Shown here: piece by piece, positions 11,395-23,049 of the stretch
Layout: each line of letters opens with the position of its first letter
Position numbering within the stretch: position 1 is the first letter of the stretch
Assembly (NCBI GenBank): GCA_030762895.1
Contig: CM061062.1
Coordinates: forward strand, 4,298,293 to 4,362,292
Length of the DNA: 64,000 nt
Source: Sophora flavescens
Lineage: Eukaryota > Streptophyta > Magnoliopsida > Fabales > Fabaceae
Direction of reading: 5' to 3'
Notes under the pieces: model-generated
The model's input: only the letters and a program-made list of their open reading frames with translations
Told to the model about the DNA's origin: nothing
Database searches by the model: none
Made by a program: the position numbers and the translations under genes

Positions 11395-11472
11395 AAGATT
11401 TTATTTTGAAAAAAAGATTTTATTTTGAAAAAAAAAGATTTTATTTTAAAAAAAGATTTTATTTTGAAAAAA
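11395..11472. repeat. Short tandem repeat (AAAAAGATTTTATTTTGAAA unit)
   Basis: Four imperfect copies of a roughly 20-base AT-only unit directly before the ~210-bp repeats. Confidence 0.75.
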
Positions 11473-11473
11473 A

Positions 11474-12015
11474 TTCACTCTTGCGCAGGGTCCAAGATAG
11501 CAATGCTATACGATAAACCCTTACAATTCATACGTCACTTGAGGATGAAAAATCATACACTAACGTCGTAGATTGTTGCGTGAATTAAAAAGAGATTTTA
11601 TTTTTATTTTTTTTATTTTTTACAAAAAAGTTGGATAAAATTTGTTAAAAGAACAGATTGAAAATATTTTATTATTCTTAATAAAAGGGAATTCATTTTT
11701 GCACAGGGTTCAAGATAACAGTGTTACACGATAAACCCTTATAATTCTTACAACACTCGAGGATGAAAAATCATACATCAACATTGTAGATTGTTGCATG
11801 AATTCAAAGAAATTTAATTTTTTGTAAAGTTGGATAAAATTTTGTTTAAAAAAGAGTAAATTGAAAACACTTTAATTTTTACAGAAACAAGGAATTCACT
11901 CTTGCACAGGATTAAAGATAACGAAGCTATACGATAAACCCCTACAATTCATATAACACTTGAGGATGAAAAATCATACATCAACATTGTAGATCGTTGC
12001 GTGAACTCAAAAGAT
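11474..12015. repeat. ~210-bp tandem repeat, three copies
   Basis: Copies start at 11474, 11692 and 11895 (TTCACTCTTGC...), so the spacing is 218 and 203 bases. Each holds a conserved 120-base core with GCTATACGATAAACC, ACTTGAGGATGAAAAATCAT and GTAGATTGTTGCGTGAA, then a variable A/T linker. The core is well kept while linkers differ, suggesting an older array. The family was not recognised. Confidence 0.85.
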
Positions 12016-13449
12016 TCTCTCTTTTTTATTCTTATAACTTTTGTTGTTTTTTGTGTGTGTTTTTTTTGGTTTTGTTTTAGCTTTGACCCAAGAAGTAAAT
12101 AAAGACTCACTAACACAAACCAACAAAAAAAAACATATCTCTAAGTTAAAAACTAGCACCCAACATAAGCCCACGAGAAATAGAAGGCCCAATCACCTAT
12201 TAAAAATGTCAGACCACTAATAAAAACACAAAAGATAAAAAAAAAGAGAGGAAAGAAGTAACACATAAGCTTCTGGTTCAACTTTACCAACGTGCAGGAG
12301 AGATGGAAGACAGGGGGTGAACGCGGAGGGGCATACGTCACGGCGGCGAACGGTGGCTGTAACAAGGTTCTTAACTGTTTTTTTTTTTATGTGTTTAGAT
12401 TTATGATTTTTGCTTGTTTTGTTTTTGTTTTGAGGAAGAAATGTTGGAGTTTTCTGTATTAGTGGTGGCTTGGATTGGTGGAGAAGATGATAGCAGATGC
12501 TAGAGGTAGAAGATGAAGATGGTTATGGGTGGAGAGTGGTTCTGATTTTTTTTTTATTTTCCTGGCTGTTGTTGTTGAGGGTGATGTTGTTGTGTGAGTT
12601 GATTGCATTCATGTTAGTTCTTATGTGTGTATATAAACTTATTGAGTATGCTACTGATCTATGTGTTCCTATAGATGTTAACATGCTCTAGGAATGGTGG
12701 TCTTAATTTTATGCTTGCTGGATGTGAAATGTTACAAGAAAAATGGATGCATGCATGATGCATGGAAATCAATTTTTTTCGGGTTGCTAGAAATTTCTGC
12801 ATGTGTTCTTGCTATGGGATTATACAAACTTCATCCTAAATTCCTAACCCTATGATTCTAAAGCTTGTATTTGTTTTTCTAAACCCATTAGTATTATGAA
12901 GTTTTCTGCTATGGATAGCGTAACACCTCATTTTTCGTATATGTTTTTATGTGTTGTAAATAGTTGTATGTTGTGTTAGTTGTAAATAGTTATATGGCAC
13001 GGGTCAATACAATAGGAATTCTCACACGTGACACTCTCACACTATGCCACTTCATCATTTTCTTATGTGTTGCTCATAGCATGAAGCAAAGGGATTGGTG
13101 GCCCTTCTTTAATTTTCCTCCTAATTTTTTTTTTTAAAAATCCAGCATTAAAACAGCAGATATGATTATAAAATGAAATTACTAAATATACAATTTTGAA
13201 TCACAAGAAATTTGATGCACCGAGGGTAATCATAATTCACTTTTAATGCACTTTTAAATTTAAGAAAAATTCATGTATGATATAAGGAAATATTAAATAC
13301 ATTTTAAGGTATACTATTGCACTAACATACAATTTTTAATTCAGTCAAAAAAAAACACACACACACACAATTTTTAAATTTGTACGAGATCTCTTCATCA
13401 AGATGAACAATCAATTATAATATCATTTATATTTATCAAACGCATTATA
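12016..13449. other. Spacer with a GC-richer patch and an LTR scrap
   Basis: 12290-12370 is GC-richer (GGCGGCGAACGGTGGC) and could be an old exon or 5' leader, but no product is recognisable. 12918-12970 (TAACACCTCATTTTTCGTAT) matches the start of the chromovirus LTR at 39647. The rest is AT-rich. 13350-13368 is a short (AC) run. Confidence 0.4.
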
Positions 13450-13835
13450 AAAGATTACATTCTTTCTAAAAGAAGCGCGTCCACTGATGACAAAAAAAGC
13501 GCGCGTCCACTGATGTAAAAAGGAGTGCGTGTCCACTGATGTAAAAAGGAGCTCGCGTCCACTGATGTAAAAGAAGCGCGCGTCCACTGATGTAAAACTG
13601 AGCTCGCGTCCACTGATGTAAAAAGGAGCTCGCGTCCACTGATGTAAAAAGAAGCGCGCGTCCACTGATGTAACAGAAGAGCGCGTCCACTGATATAACA
13701 GAAGCACGCGTCCACTGATGTAAAAGAAGACCGCGTCCACTGATATAACAGAAGCACGCGTCCATTGATGCAAAAGAAGAGCGCGTCCACTAAGGAGAGC
13801 TCGTCCACTGCCAGTAACACTTGGACTGTAATAGT
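13450..13835 (-). repeat. 25-bp tandem array, reverse orientation
   Basis: Reverse complement of the array at 8885-9300, with about 14 units of GTGGACGCG. The homology includes the lead-in CCAAGTGTTACTG on the minus strand (13835-13818), which matches 8889-8905, so this is a copy of the same locus type and not an independent array. Confidence 0.87.
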
Positions 13836-14214
13836 ACTTTTATTATTAAAATGGTTTTCGCAAAAGTAAATTGCATAACGGACAAAAAATACTTTACAGC
13901 CATTTTATATTAATAATATTGGAAATACAAATATTTTATCATCATTAATTTAATCATTTGTAATTTTTGTAAATATCATTGTTTTACTTGTTACTTTTAT
14001 TATTATATTTGCAGTAATATTGTAAACATTGTCACTTTTATTGTATAAAATTTATTTGTTGTTTTTATAATATTTATTTTTATTTTTTGCTATCTTTAAA
14101 AAATAATTAAAGACTGTACCAAAAAAATAATAATTAAATATTATAATTAAAATAAACATAACACTACTATTAAAACATCATTTTATTTTGAAATAAAAAC
14201 ATTATATATAAATA

Positions 14215-14218
<4 letters not shown>

Positions 14219-14253
<35 letters not shown>

Positions 14254-14255
14254 GG
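14219..14255. repeat. (AC)n(AT)n microsatellite
   Basis: About 14 AC dinucleotides followed by five AT dinucleotides in an AT-rich spacer. Confidence 0.9.
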
Positions 14256-14339
14256 TGAATATATATTCCAATATTTATGCTAATGTTGCTTTGTCTGATT
14301 TTTTTTTTTATAGAAATATATTCTTAATGTGAATAATTC

Positions 14340-15035
14340 CATTTGTAAAAAAAATGTGGATAATTCCATTTGCCAAAGGAGCTGAATCATCTGTCAAACA
14401 AAAAGGGAGATGAATGACATTGACCTCGACTTCCTGGTCAAGTCCTCCAATTGACTTCAGTTCTGCACCAGCATACAAACATGAAAAACTTGAAGCAATA
14501 GACCTCAAATAGTGTCAACACTAAACAAAATAGGCCTCCGAGTTTCATGAAGAACTGCACTTGTTTCCAGAAAACAGCAATAACGACAGCAAACAACACA
14601 GTTGATGTAAAACATTTTTATTCTAAAAACTTGCCAGCTTAAGAAGATTATTGGGTTTTACACAACGAATGTAGTGTAGCTCGATGGCACTGAGAGTTTC
14701 AACTTTCAAGTAGTGCTTTGTTGCTTGTTGCTGCAGGACATATGAACAGGAATGTCACGAACAGAGAGGTTAAGGAATAAATCCAAACCATCCGTCTTTA
14801 AGAAATAAAAAAAAAACACTAACCTTAAATATGCATATCAGAAGGAAATCAAATAATGTATTAATTTTATTCAGCAAAAAATGCTGCGGAGGATAATTTG
14901 CTAAGCTTTTAGAATTATATGCTCCCCACACTCTTCTTAGGCTATGCTTAAATCCCTTGAAAGATATATCTTTCCTTCTGTAGTGGTTCCACATGCTGCA
15001 GCTAGAGAACATCTCTGCCTTCAGCTCAAACAAAA
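14340..15035 (-). pseudogene. Possible coding fragments of an unrecognised plant gene
   Basis: Minus-strand segments at 14508-14345 (residues such as SFSCLYAGAELKSIGGLD and EVEVNVIHLPFCLTDD) and 15033-14900 (FELKAEMFSSCSMWNHY) have amino-acid composition that looks coding, unlike the surrounding AT-rich DNA. They are in separate frames with no clear start, and no family was recognised. They may be exons or remnants of one gene. No function is assigned. Confidence 0.3.
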
Positions 15036-15528
15036 ATCACTTCCCCTAATTTCAACACTCACGCCCCCATTCCAAATGGTCCTCTCCATACCATCTATAT
15101 ACCACCTTTATTGCCACGTGCGGCGGAACCAGGACAGAACTGTGACGTCGAGGTGGTCGATAACAACTTACCTCTTGGCGGTGGGTTGGAAATCACAGTT
15201 CCGACAATGATGGTTTCAGAAAGAAAACACACCAAGTACGCCAACTTTCATTAAAATGGGGGTGAATCACGTTTGTTTTCTTTGACAGCAACGACGTTTG
15301 TCTCAGTCGACGGCCTCAACAAATACCGTATAAGCCTAAACCCTTACCCTCTCTGATTGCATAGGAACCTACACCCTCTCTCATCTCACCCTTTCATCCG
15401 GTTTCAAGTTACAAAGGAACTTGTATTTTCCGGTTCTGTTTTCAATAATCTCGACCGTTAATTATATTATTATTATATCTACGGTTTGGGATAGTGGAGG
15501 ATCAATCCTCCAAATTTAAGAGGGAGGA

Positions 15529-16370
15529 TTGAAGACAACGCCAATTGGATCAAAAGAGGAACTTGTGTGCTGTTCATCTTGGTGGGCTGGGCCTGGTAAG
15601 TCGAATGAGAGGGATGGTGAGGTAGGACAGCCTTTACTGGATGATGCTCCTCATAATAAGGAAGTAATAAGTAATGCGCCTTTTAAAGACACCAACATAT
15701 CACAGAATAGTGTTGATATCAACACTCCTTTGCGCCAGTTTAAGTTATCAAAGGGTAAGGCCCAAAAATCGGTTGGCAATAAATCAAAGGAGAGGGAGAA
15801 AAAGGTCAAGGAAGTGAAGGAGAAACGATCTAGTAAGAAAAGGGCCTCTGGTAGAAAAAAAAATGTCTCCTGGGAGGAACAAAAACTACGAATAGTAGCT
15901 GGCAATCACTATGTGAAAAACGCCTAGCAAAGAAAATAAATAAAAATCGAAGTGGGCATATCAAAGGGAACATCGGTTTTGATGGGCAGAAACAAAAGCT
16001 TGTGAATAAAGTGGTGAGATTTCGAGCATCTTCGTGTTCGTCTGGTGAGGTCCGCACGGATGATCCATCCTTTTCATCGCGGGTTTGATAGCTTTAGGTG
16101 TTGCGAGTGGACGTGGGGTCCCTGACTCTCTTGAGCTGGCTGGTTCATCAAGCTCTCAAAAGGTAAGTGAAACATCTTTATCAAATGATTTATCTTCTCT
16201 GAGTAACAGTAGAGAACTGAATGAAGTAAAAAAGACTTTGGACAAAGGGATAGAATTGGGCCTTAAAACTAACGGGGAGGAGGGAAGCATCATAAACAAA
16301 CTTATGGAAATGGAAGCAAGGGATAAAAAATCTAGGCAAGGCTCTAATCCAGAAAAAATGTTGATTTAAG
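15529..16370 (+). pseudogene. LINE ORF1-like region
   Basis: Open pieces 15529-15927 and 16085-16369 encode basic and Ser-rich sequence (SKEREKKVKEVKEKRSSKKR). It precedes the endonuclease, as does the N-terminal region of plant LINE proteins. The Lys/Arg clusters could serve RNA binding or nuclear entry. No CCHC zinc knuckle was seen. The pieces are in different frames, so the gene is broken. Confidence 0.5.
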
Positions 16371-16383
16371 CAATAGTGATTAA

Positions 16384-17045
16384 TGCAGATAGGTACTTTC
16401 AATATTAGAGGCCTGGGGGTAGGGTGAAGCAGAGAAAGATTAGGAATCTGATTTCATCGGAAATGGTTGGGATTGAGGAGATTTTATGCAGTAAATTGTG
16501 TGTGTGTGTGTGGTGGGGGGGGGGATAGACTACTAGTGGGCATTGTGTGATTCTAATGGTGCAGCAGGGGGTTTGCTAGATCTATGGAATAAGGACAAAT
16601 TTAGAATGTTATTTAAATTTTCAGGTGAGGGTTTTTAAGGAATTCATGGTCTGTGGGGTGCAAACAAATTAAGATGCTTCATTGTGAATATATATTCGCC
16701 ATGCACATTGGAAGGTAAAATAAAATTGTGGGAAGACCTCAAAATGTCAAGGAAAGGTTTTGGTTTAGGTCTTCGGCTTTTGGTGGGGGATTTTAATGCG
16801 GTTCTAAAACCAAATGAAAGGAAGGGTGTCTCTTCAAATGTGAATAGAGCAGAAATAGAGGAGTTCAAATCCTTTGACAATGACATGGAGTTATTTGACC
16901 TTCCTCTTTTGGGTAGGGGCTTCACTTGGTTTAAGTCAAATGGCTCAGCAATGAGTAGGTTGGATAGGGTACTTGTTTCGGAAGAATGGCTGAAGGAATG
17001 GTCAAACCCGGTACCCGGTACAATGGGCCTTAAACAGAGATGATC
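16384..17045 (+). pseudogene. LINE endonuclease (exonuclease-endonuclease-phosphatase fold), broken
   Basis: The domain begins near 16387 with MQIGTFNIRGLG. It is interrupted around 16500 by a GT/G-rich insertion, and resumes with NIYSP (16684), LLVGDFNAVLKPNER (catalytic Asp-Phe-Asn) and RGFTWFKSNGSAMSRLDRVLVS. In LINEs it nicks target DNA to prime reverse transcription. The usual final SDH motif follows a TGA near 17041 (TGATCAGATCATTGCCC). Confidence 0.8.
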
Positions 17046-17059
17046 AGATCATTGCCCTG

Positions 17060-18960
17060 TGATTCTAAGATACAATTCCTCAAATTGGGGTCCAAAACTT
17101 TAGATTTAATAACTGTTGGTTGTTGCAAGAGGGTTGTGTCAATCAGATTAAACAAGTGTGGGACACAACAAAGACAGACGGTTGGGCGTCTTTTAGACTT
17201 AAAGAAAAATTGAAGCATCTGAAGAATTTCTTAAAGTCCTGGAACATAAAATTTTTGGGGGACATTGATAAAGAAGTGGCATTCTTATCTGAGTCGATCA
17301 GTTTGTTGGATAAAAAGGGGGAAAATACAACTCTAACTGCGGATGAGGAGTTAATTAGGAAGGGTCTTTTTGAGGAGCTATGGAAGAAACTAAAGATGAA
17401 AGAAAGTTTGGTCTTCCAAAATCAAGAGTAAAATGGATTAGGGAGGGTGATGCAACACATGTTTCTTCCATGCTTGTGTTAATGGCAGGAGAAGAAAAAA
17501 CCAAATCAACGCTTTGAAGGTGGATTCTCAATGGATTGAGAGTGTTGATGGGATTAGAGATGTCATTAAAAATCACTTCACAAAGGTTTGTAATGAGGAT
17601 TGGTGGAGCAGCCCGAGATTTCAAAATCTATAATTTAAGAGCTTATCACAATAGGATAACCTTTTTTTATGCTCTCCTTTTTCATGTGAAGAAATTAAGG
17701 AAGCGGTTTGGTGTTGTGAGGAAAATAAGAGCCCGAAGCCAGATGGTTTTAATTTCAAATTTATTAGAACTTTTTGGGGATTAATTCGGAACGAGGTATG
17801 TACCATGGTAAGAGAATTTCATTCAAATTCCTCTCTTTCGGCTGGTTTTATTTCAACTTTTATAGCATTGATTCCCAAGAAATCTAATCCTCAAGCCATT
17901 AATGATTTCCGACCGATTACTTTGATTGATTGTCTATACAAAATCATCTCAAAGGTCTTGGCAAGGAGGTTGAAGATTGTTTTGAGTTCGGTCATCTCTT
18001 TAAACCAATCTGCCTTCTTAAGTAATAGACAGATCTTAGATGGGGTCCTGGTGGTCAATGAAGTGGTAGACTTTGCAAAAAAATCAATGAAGGAATGCCT
18101 TGTGTTTAAAGTAGATTTTGAGAAGGCATATGACTCTGAGTTGGGTTTTTCTGGAAGATATGATGATCAATCTGGGTTTTAATGAGAAATGGAGATCTTG
18201 GATGAGGGCATGTATTTTTTCGGGATCTACTAGTGTTCCGGTTAACGGATCTCCTAAAGATGAAATTGAAATTTCTAAAGGAATAAGACAAGGAGATCCG
18301 TTAGCTCCTCTCCTATTCTTGATTGCATCCGAAGGTTTAAGTGGTATTGTTAGAAGAGCCATGGAATTGGGAAAATTTAAACCTTTTGGTGTTGGTGAAA
18401 ACAATGTCAAGATCTCACACCTTCAATTCGCAGATGATACAATCTTGCTAGGTGAGCCGACTTTTGAAAACTTTTGGTTGAAGGCAATTTTCCGTAGCTT
18501 TGAACTGGTGTCGGGTTTAAAAGTGAATTTTCATAAGAGCAGCATCATGGGGCTGAATGTGGATGATGAATTTTTGTATGTAGCATCTGAGTTTCTGAAT
18601 TGTAAGGTGGGGACTTTCCCTTTTTCTTATTTGGGATTGCCAGTTGGAGCAAATCCAAAAAAGGTGGTTACTTGGGAACCCATTATTGAAAAATTCAAAT
18701 CTAGACTATCCCCATGGAAGGCCAGGCATATTTCTTTGGTGGGAGGGTGGTACTTATAAATGTTGTTTTATCAAATTTACCAGTCTACTACCTATCTTTT
18801 ATGAAAGCTCGTAAAAAGGTAACAAGAAAGTTAACAAAGATTCAGCGTTCCTTTCTTTGGGGTGGGTCAGAAGATAATAAAAGGATAGTGTGGGTGAAGT
18901 AGGGGGGTGGTATGTAGGCCAAAAATAAAAGGGGGACTGGGGGTGAGAAATCTAGAGATA
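17060..18960 (+). pseudogene. LINE reverse transcriptase, broken
   Basis: RT motifs appear in order. ALIPKKSNPQAINDFRPITL and NQSAFLSNRQILDGVLVVNE lie at 17860-18060, and VFKVDFEKAYDS near 18110 carries the first catalytic Asp. GIRQGDPLAPLLF lies at 18280, and LQFADDTILLG at 18420 carries the catalytic Asp pair. SYLGLPVGANP and a frameshifted thumb follow from 18630. Frameshifts near 17430, 18135 and 18750 break the protein. The enzyme family performs target-primed reverse transcription. Confidence 0.88.
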
Positions 18961-19086
18961 TTCAATATGAGTTTGTTGGGAAAATGGAAGTGGAGAATGA
19001 TGTACGAAGAGGAATCTTTATGGTTAAAGGTGGTGAAAGTGAGATATAGGGATGTTGTTAACCCTTGATAGAATTCTCAAAGGGGA

Positions 19087-20038
19087 GTGACATCTTCTTT
19101 ACAATCAGTTTGGTGGAAAGACCTAAAGAGATTAGCCCTGAGGAATCAAGAGCCGGTTTGGTTTTATGAGGGTTTGTCTGAAAGGATAGGGAATGGGGAA
19201 TCTACCTTGTTCTGGTTTGATCCTTGGACTGCAAATTGGTCCTTTAGGGTGAGATTTGAGAGACTCTTCCAGATTGCTAAAAATAAAAATGCTAGGGTGG
19301 CCGATCTGGGTTTTTGGAATAATGAAAGATGGAAGTGGAATATAACCTGGAAAAGGACCTTGTTTGTTTGGGAGGAGGATCTATTGAAGGAATTAATGTC
19401 TGTCATAGAAGGGGTTGGACTTAAGGAAGATATTGAGGATGTTTGGCGGTGGAGCGGTACTTCTGATGGTCTCTACTCTTCAAAATCGGCATATTTAAGG
19501 ATTCTGAAAAGCTCTCAAGATTTAGCTAACCCTTGGGATTCCCCAAACAACACTTTTTTTGAAAGGTTCTGCTCAAACCGTGTTCCGGCTAAAGTTTTGT
19601 CTTTCACATGGCAGATGATTCTTGACAGAATTCCTACTAACACAAACCTAATGAGAAGAAATATTCTTAATGGTTAAAATCTGGCTTGTGTACTGTGTCA
19701 ACAAGGAGAGGAATCTGTGTCTCACCTTCTCTTTAACTGCCCTAAGGCTTTCCTAGTTTGGGGGTAAGGTATACGGATGGCTGGGTTTTCAGGTAACTCT
19801 CCCTGTTGAGTCATAACTGCACTTTAAGAGTCATCTTGGTTTGGTGAGGGGTAAGAAATTGAAGAAGATATGGATGGTACCTTGGTTTGCAATGGTGTGG
19901 TCTATTTGGTTAGCCAGAAATAAGAAAATATTTCAACAAGAAGAAGTTGATCTATTAAACATGTTGGACCGGATTAAATGTCGTTCTTGCCACTGGTTGA
20001 AACTAAAAACAGGTTCTACTTTCTCCTTATCAGATTGA
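19087..20038 (+). pseudogene. LINE C-terminal region with zf-RVT-like domain, broken
   Basis: 19087-19677 encodes SVWWKDLKRLAL, WFDPWTANWSF and WRWSGTSDGLYSSKSAY, then SFTWQMILDRIPTNTNLMRR, the usual sequence before the zf-RVT motif. The Cys motif continues in the next frame (19680-19745, CVLCQQGEESVSHLLFNC). 19841-20038 encodes WFAMVWSIWLARNKKIF, typical of the end of plant LINE proteins. A stop at 19675 and a frameshift near 19765 disable it. Confidence 0.8.
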
Positions 20039-20977
20039 TGTATTTGCCCAATGGAATGTATGCTTCTAGCCTCAAAGTCTGTGTAACTCGACTGACATTT
20101 CTAGGGATCCGGTTTTTTTTTTGGTGGGTACTGTAATGTATCCTTTGTGTTCATAAATCCATGTGGTGAAGTAGAGGTAAGCTGCCTTTTTTTTTTTTTT
20201 TTTTGCATAAGAATCACCTTTTCTCTAATTGTCCTTTTTTGGGTGGATGTTACTGATGAGGGAAATCCTTAAAACTGGTGTGAACTATCTTGGGTCATGG
20301 GGTGGGCTGAGTGATTTTTGTCTGAAAGTGGAGGATATTTGACTGAAACTTAAAGTGACCTGCGGTCTTGATTTTCTCTGGCTAACATGATTATTATTTA
20401 TGATTTGTACAGTTGCTTGAGTTATTTTTGCAGGTTTGACCAAGAGGTTTGTTATCAGGTTAAGGCTATCTTTGTCCTGAAAAAGTGTCTTTTGTGAGGA
20501 TTTTATTTGGTGAGTTCTGGAAGGTGGTTGGTATTGTTTTTTATCTTCTGAGGGAACTCCTTATCCCTTTTTTGGTGTCGTTGAGTGTTCTGGTGAGGAC
20601 TGTTTTCACATGTGCCTAATGTGAGTGCTAGACTTTGATTAGATATATGTTTAATATGAGGATTTGGTCTCATTCTCTTTCTCTTGGGTCTGGTCCTGCT
20701 TCTTCCAGTTATCTTGTTTTATCTATTTTTTCTTGAGTTTTGTGTGTTCTTTGGTGATGGTGTGTTTTTTTCTCCTTGAGTCTTCTGTGAAATTATTGGT
20801 TGTCAAATCTTTTTCTTCATGCTTTTCTGGGCCTTTGCTTTTTGGCTACTGCATATAGGGCAAGAACTCTTTTGGTTCTCATCACTGCATGATTGTCCTC
20901 TTGGTGATGTGTGTTGCTGCTAGTATGCTGTTTTTAATTTCAGCATTTCTGAAATGGTGCTGCAGGCGATGCAGTTG

Positions 20978-21085
20978 AGAAAAAAAAAAGGGAAAAAGAA
21001 TAAAGAACAGAAAGGAAAAAAAATAAAAAAAGAAAAGAAAAAATAGAAAAAAAATAGAAAAAAAAGAAAGGAAAAAAATAGGCGG
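20978..21085. repeat. Purine tract (A/G only, ~100 bases)
   Basis: Almost unbroken A and G (GAAAAAAAAAAGGG, AAAAGAAAGG) in the LINE 3' region. A 20-base T run also lies near 20186-20206. Both are simple-sequence features of the LINE untranslated part. Confidence 0.8.
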
Positions 21086-21719
21086 GATCACTGGATTTTT
21101 GTAGTTTTCATACCTTTCAGATCTCTTTGGTTATGTTCTTTTCACGTGGCTGTTTTTGTTTTTGGTTTCTCTATCAACATATGTTGTGGTTGCTTATGTC
21201 AAGTTATACTCGGCTATATGCATTTTTGGCTTTGAGGATTTGGGACAATTAAGGTTTCTTCTATGGAGACTTGGTGATTCTTACTGGTGGATGTTGCAAC
21301 TAGCTTTGTTGGTCTCTGTTGGCGTTGGCAGGATCGAATGGTATTGTATGGCAACCTGTGCTTCATGGTATTACGGCTTTTTAGTTGTGGTGGGGTTGCT
21401 TTAGATCATTGGTTTTTTTTTTGGATCCTATTTGGCTTTCATGACTTTTTCGGGAGGCTGAAGTGAATCTTCCTCATAGGGCGTGCTCATATGGCTGAGT
21501 TATTTGGATTCTACTTGGGTTGTTTTTTCCTGAACGTGCTAGTTATTTCTTTCTCAAATGGTGGGTTTTGGTAGGTCTATGTAATACAAATGCTGGGTTA
21601 TTTTAGCTCTAGTATTTTAGTTACATTGATCCTTATGCTTATTCCATATTCCTTTGTATATGGGCTGGATATCCCTTGTACCCTTTAATCAATATATTTT
21701 TTGGTTTAAAAAAATAAAA

Positions 21720-22660
21720 AGGATGGATTGTTTCTGTTAGGTGACAAATTTTTGATTTGTTTGATGGCTTGTGCTGTCTTGATGGTTTTGTTGTGTCCTT
21801 TTTTATTTTGGTTCTTGTTTTGGATTGCCTTTACTCGTAGCATATGTAAAGTCAATATTATCCTCCTTTTAGGATAATCTTTTATTTATATTTGTCGATA
21901 CATTTATGACTTCTTTGTACATGGGTTTGAACACCCAAAGTGCTCTATTATATTTTATATGTCGTTTATCAATTTTTTTTTTTCAAATCGTGATTTGACT
22001 CAAAGGAAAGGAACTTTTCCTCTCTACTCAAATCATGTTTTATTAAGACTTAAAATCAAATTCAAACACATTTACCTAATCATAATTTTGCTTTCCAAAT
22101 AGTAACATATTATTATTCTTTGAACAGCGCAAACCAAGTTTAAGGCATGGAAACTACAATCTAAATATCCATTATTCAAGAGGCAATTATTCCATCACGT
22201 GCCATTTATCTTAGAAGTTATAAATCCACCAAAAAAATCGTAGGAGTTATAAGTGTTTAACTTTTATTGTTGCAAGCGAGATCGATGTTATATCTTTCTT
22301 TATTTATTTTTTTGAGAAAAGATCGATGTTATATCTCTTAACAATTAGAACATTCGCATACTTTTCTTGTAATTCATTAAATAATATTTAGAATTCTGCT
22401 AGCTAGTAATAGTATTGTTCTAATTAATAATACAAAACTGTACACATATGACATATCTAATGGATGATAATAAAAATTATACATAACCACATAAGTTCTA
22501 GTCCTAGATAATAAAGAAAAAAAGCAGTTCAATCAAGTGTGGATAGCATGCAAACATGCTAAACAGAAATAGAACTCCTTAATTATATGCTATATATGAG
22601 CAACTTACTAGAGCGTAGCTAGTGAATAGTGATGATACACATCGACCGCAATTAATAATA
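21720..22660. other. Spacer with a possible second LINE tail
   Basis: 21721-21985 is T/G-rich and reads like another plant LINE 3' end (TTTGTACATGGGTTTGAACACCC then a T run). 21990-22660 is AT-rich with nothing recognised. Confidence 0.35.
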
Positions 22661-22972
22661 TTAATAAGGTGGCGGTGGAGGCGGAGGATGAGGCCGTCCG
22701 GGCTGTGGAGGACCGACTGAGCGAGGCGGTGGGGGCGGATGATGATGATGCAGAACTGGTGGTGGAGGCCCCGGCAGTGGTGGACCAGGACTATCATGAT
22801 GATGATGCAAAATTGGAGGCGGTGGTGGTGGGGGAGCAAAAGGATCTTGTGGCCGTGGTCGGTGGAAGACAGGTGGCGGTGGATGGGCAAAAGGATCGGT
22901 CCCCGGTGGCGGTGGACCTGGGGGACCCGGAGCCGGAGGTCCTGGTGGTGGAGGATGCCTGTGATAACTCAT
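22661..22972 (-). CDS. Small proline- and histidine-rich protein (putative)
   Basis: A 103-codon frame begins MSYHRHPPPPGPPAPGPP and ends HPPPPPPPY. It is about half proline, with His clusters (ILHHHH, VLHHHH) and Gly spacers; there are no Cys. No signal peptide or membrane segment is visible, so it is unlike secreted cell-wall proline-rich proteins. The composition stands out strongly from the AT-rich flanks, and codons are GC-richer. An AT-rich element resembling a TATA box lies about 170 bases upstream on the minus strand (TATTTATTATC near 23145). The alternative is a G-rich simple-sequence expansion that stays open by chance. The opposite strand is also open across part of it. Function unknown. 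Confidence 0.5.
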   Translation of the reverse strand: MSYHRHPPPPGPPAPGPPGPPPPGTDPFAHPPPPVFHRPRPQDPFAPPPPPPPILHHHHDSPGPPLPGPPPPVLHHHHPPPPPRSVGPPQPGRPHPPPPPPPY

Positions 22973-23049
22973 GCTTTTCTAATTCAGAACACCAAAAACT
23001 TTTGGATTGGATAATAATTGTAGACGAAAAGAAGATATGGTGAATTTAT

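Larger units (their letters stand above)
15529..21719 (+). mobile_element. LINE (non-LTR retrotransposon), decayed
   Basis: In order on the + strand: a Lys-rich ORF1-like region, an apurinic endonuclease, a reverse transcriptase, a zf-RVT/C-terminal region, and a long U-rich 3' untranslated part that ends at an A-rich tail (TTTAAAAAAATAAAAA, 21704-21719). The layout and motifs fit plant LINEs. Many frameshifts and stops. The 5' edge is not certain because LINEs are often 5'-truncated; no target duplication was identified. Confidence 0.85.

Noticed and set aside
14770..15210. A full gene at 14.8-15.2 kb on either strand
   Set aside because: Only short fragments look coding, with no start, splice or family support. 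Kept as a low-confidence fragment only.
22669..23043. 124-codon + strand frame across the proline-rich region
   Set aside because: The sequence (many Asp/Glu/Val from GAN/GTG codons) is the complement of Pro/His codons. The minus frame has better start and composition.
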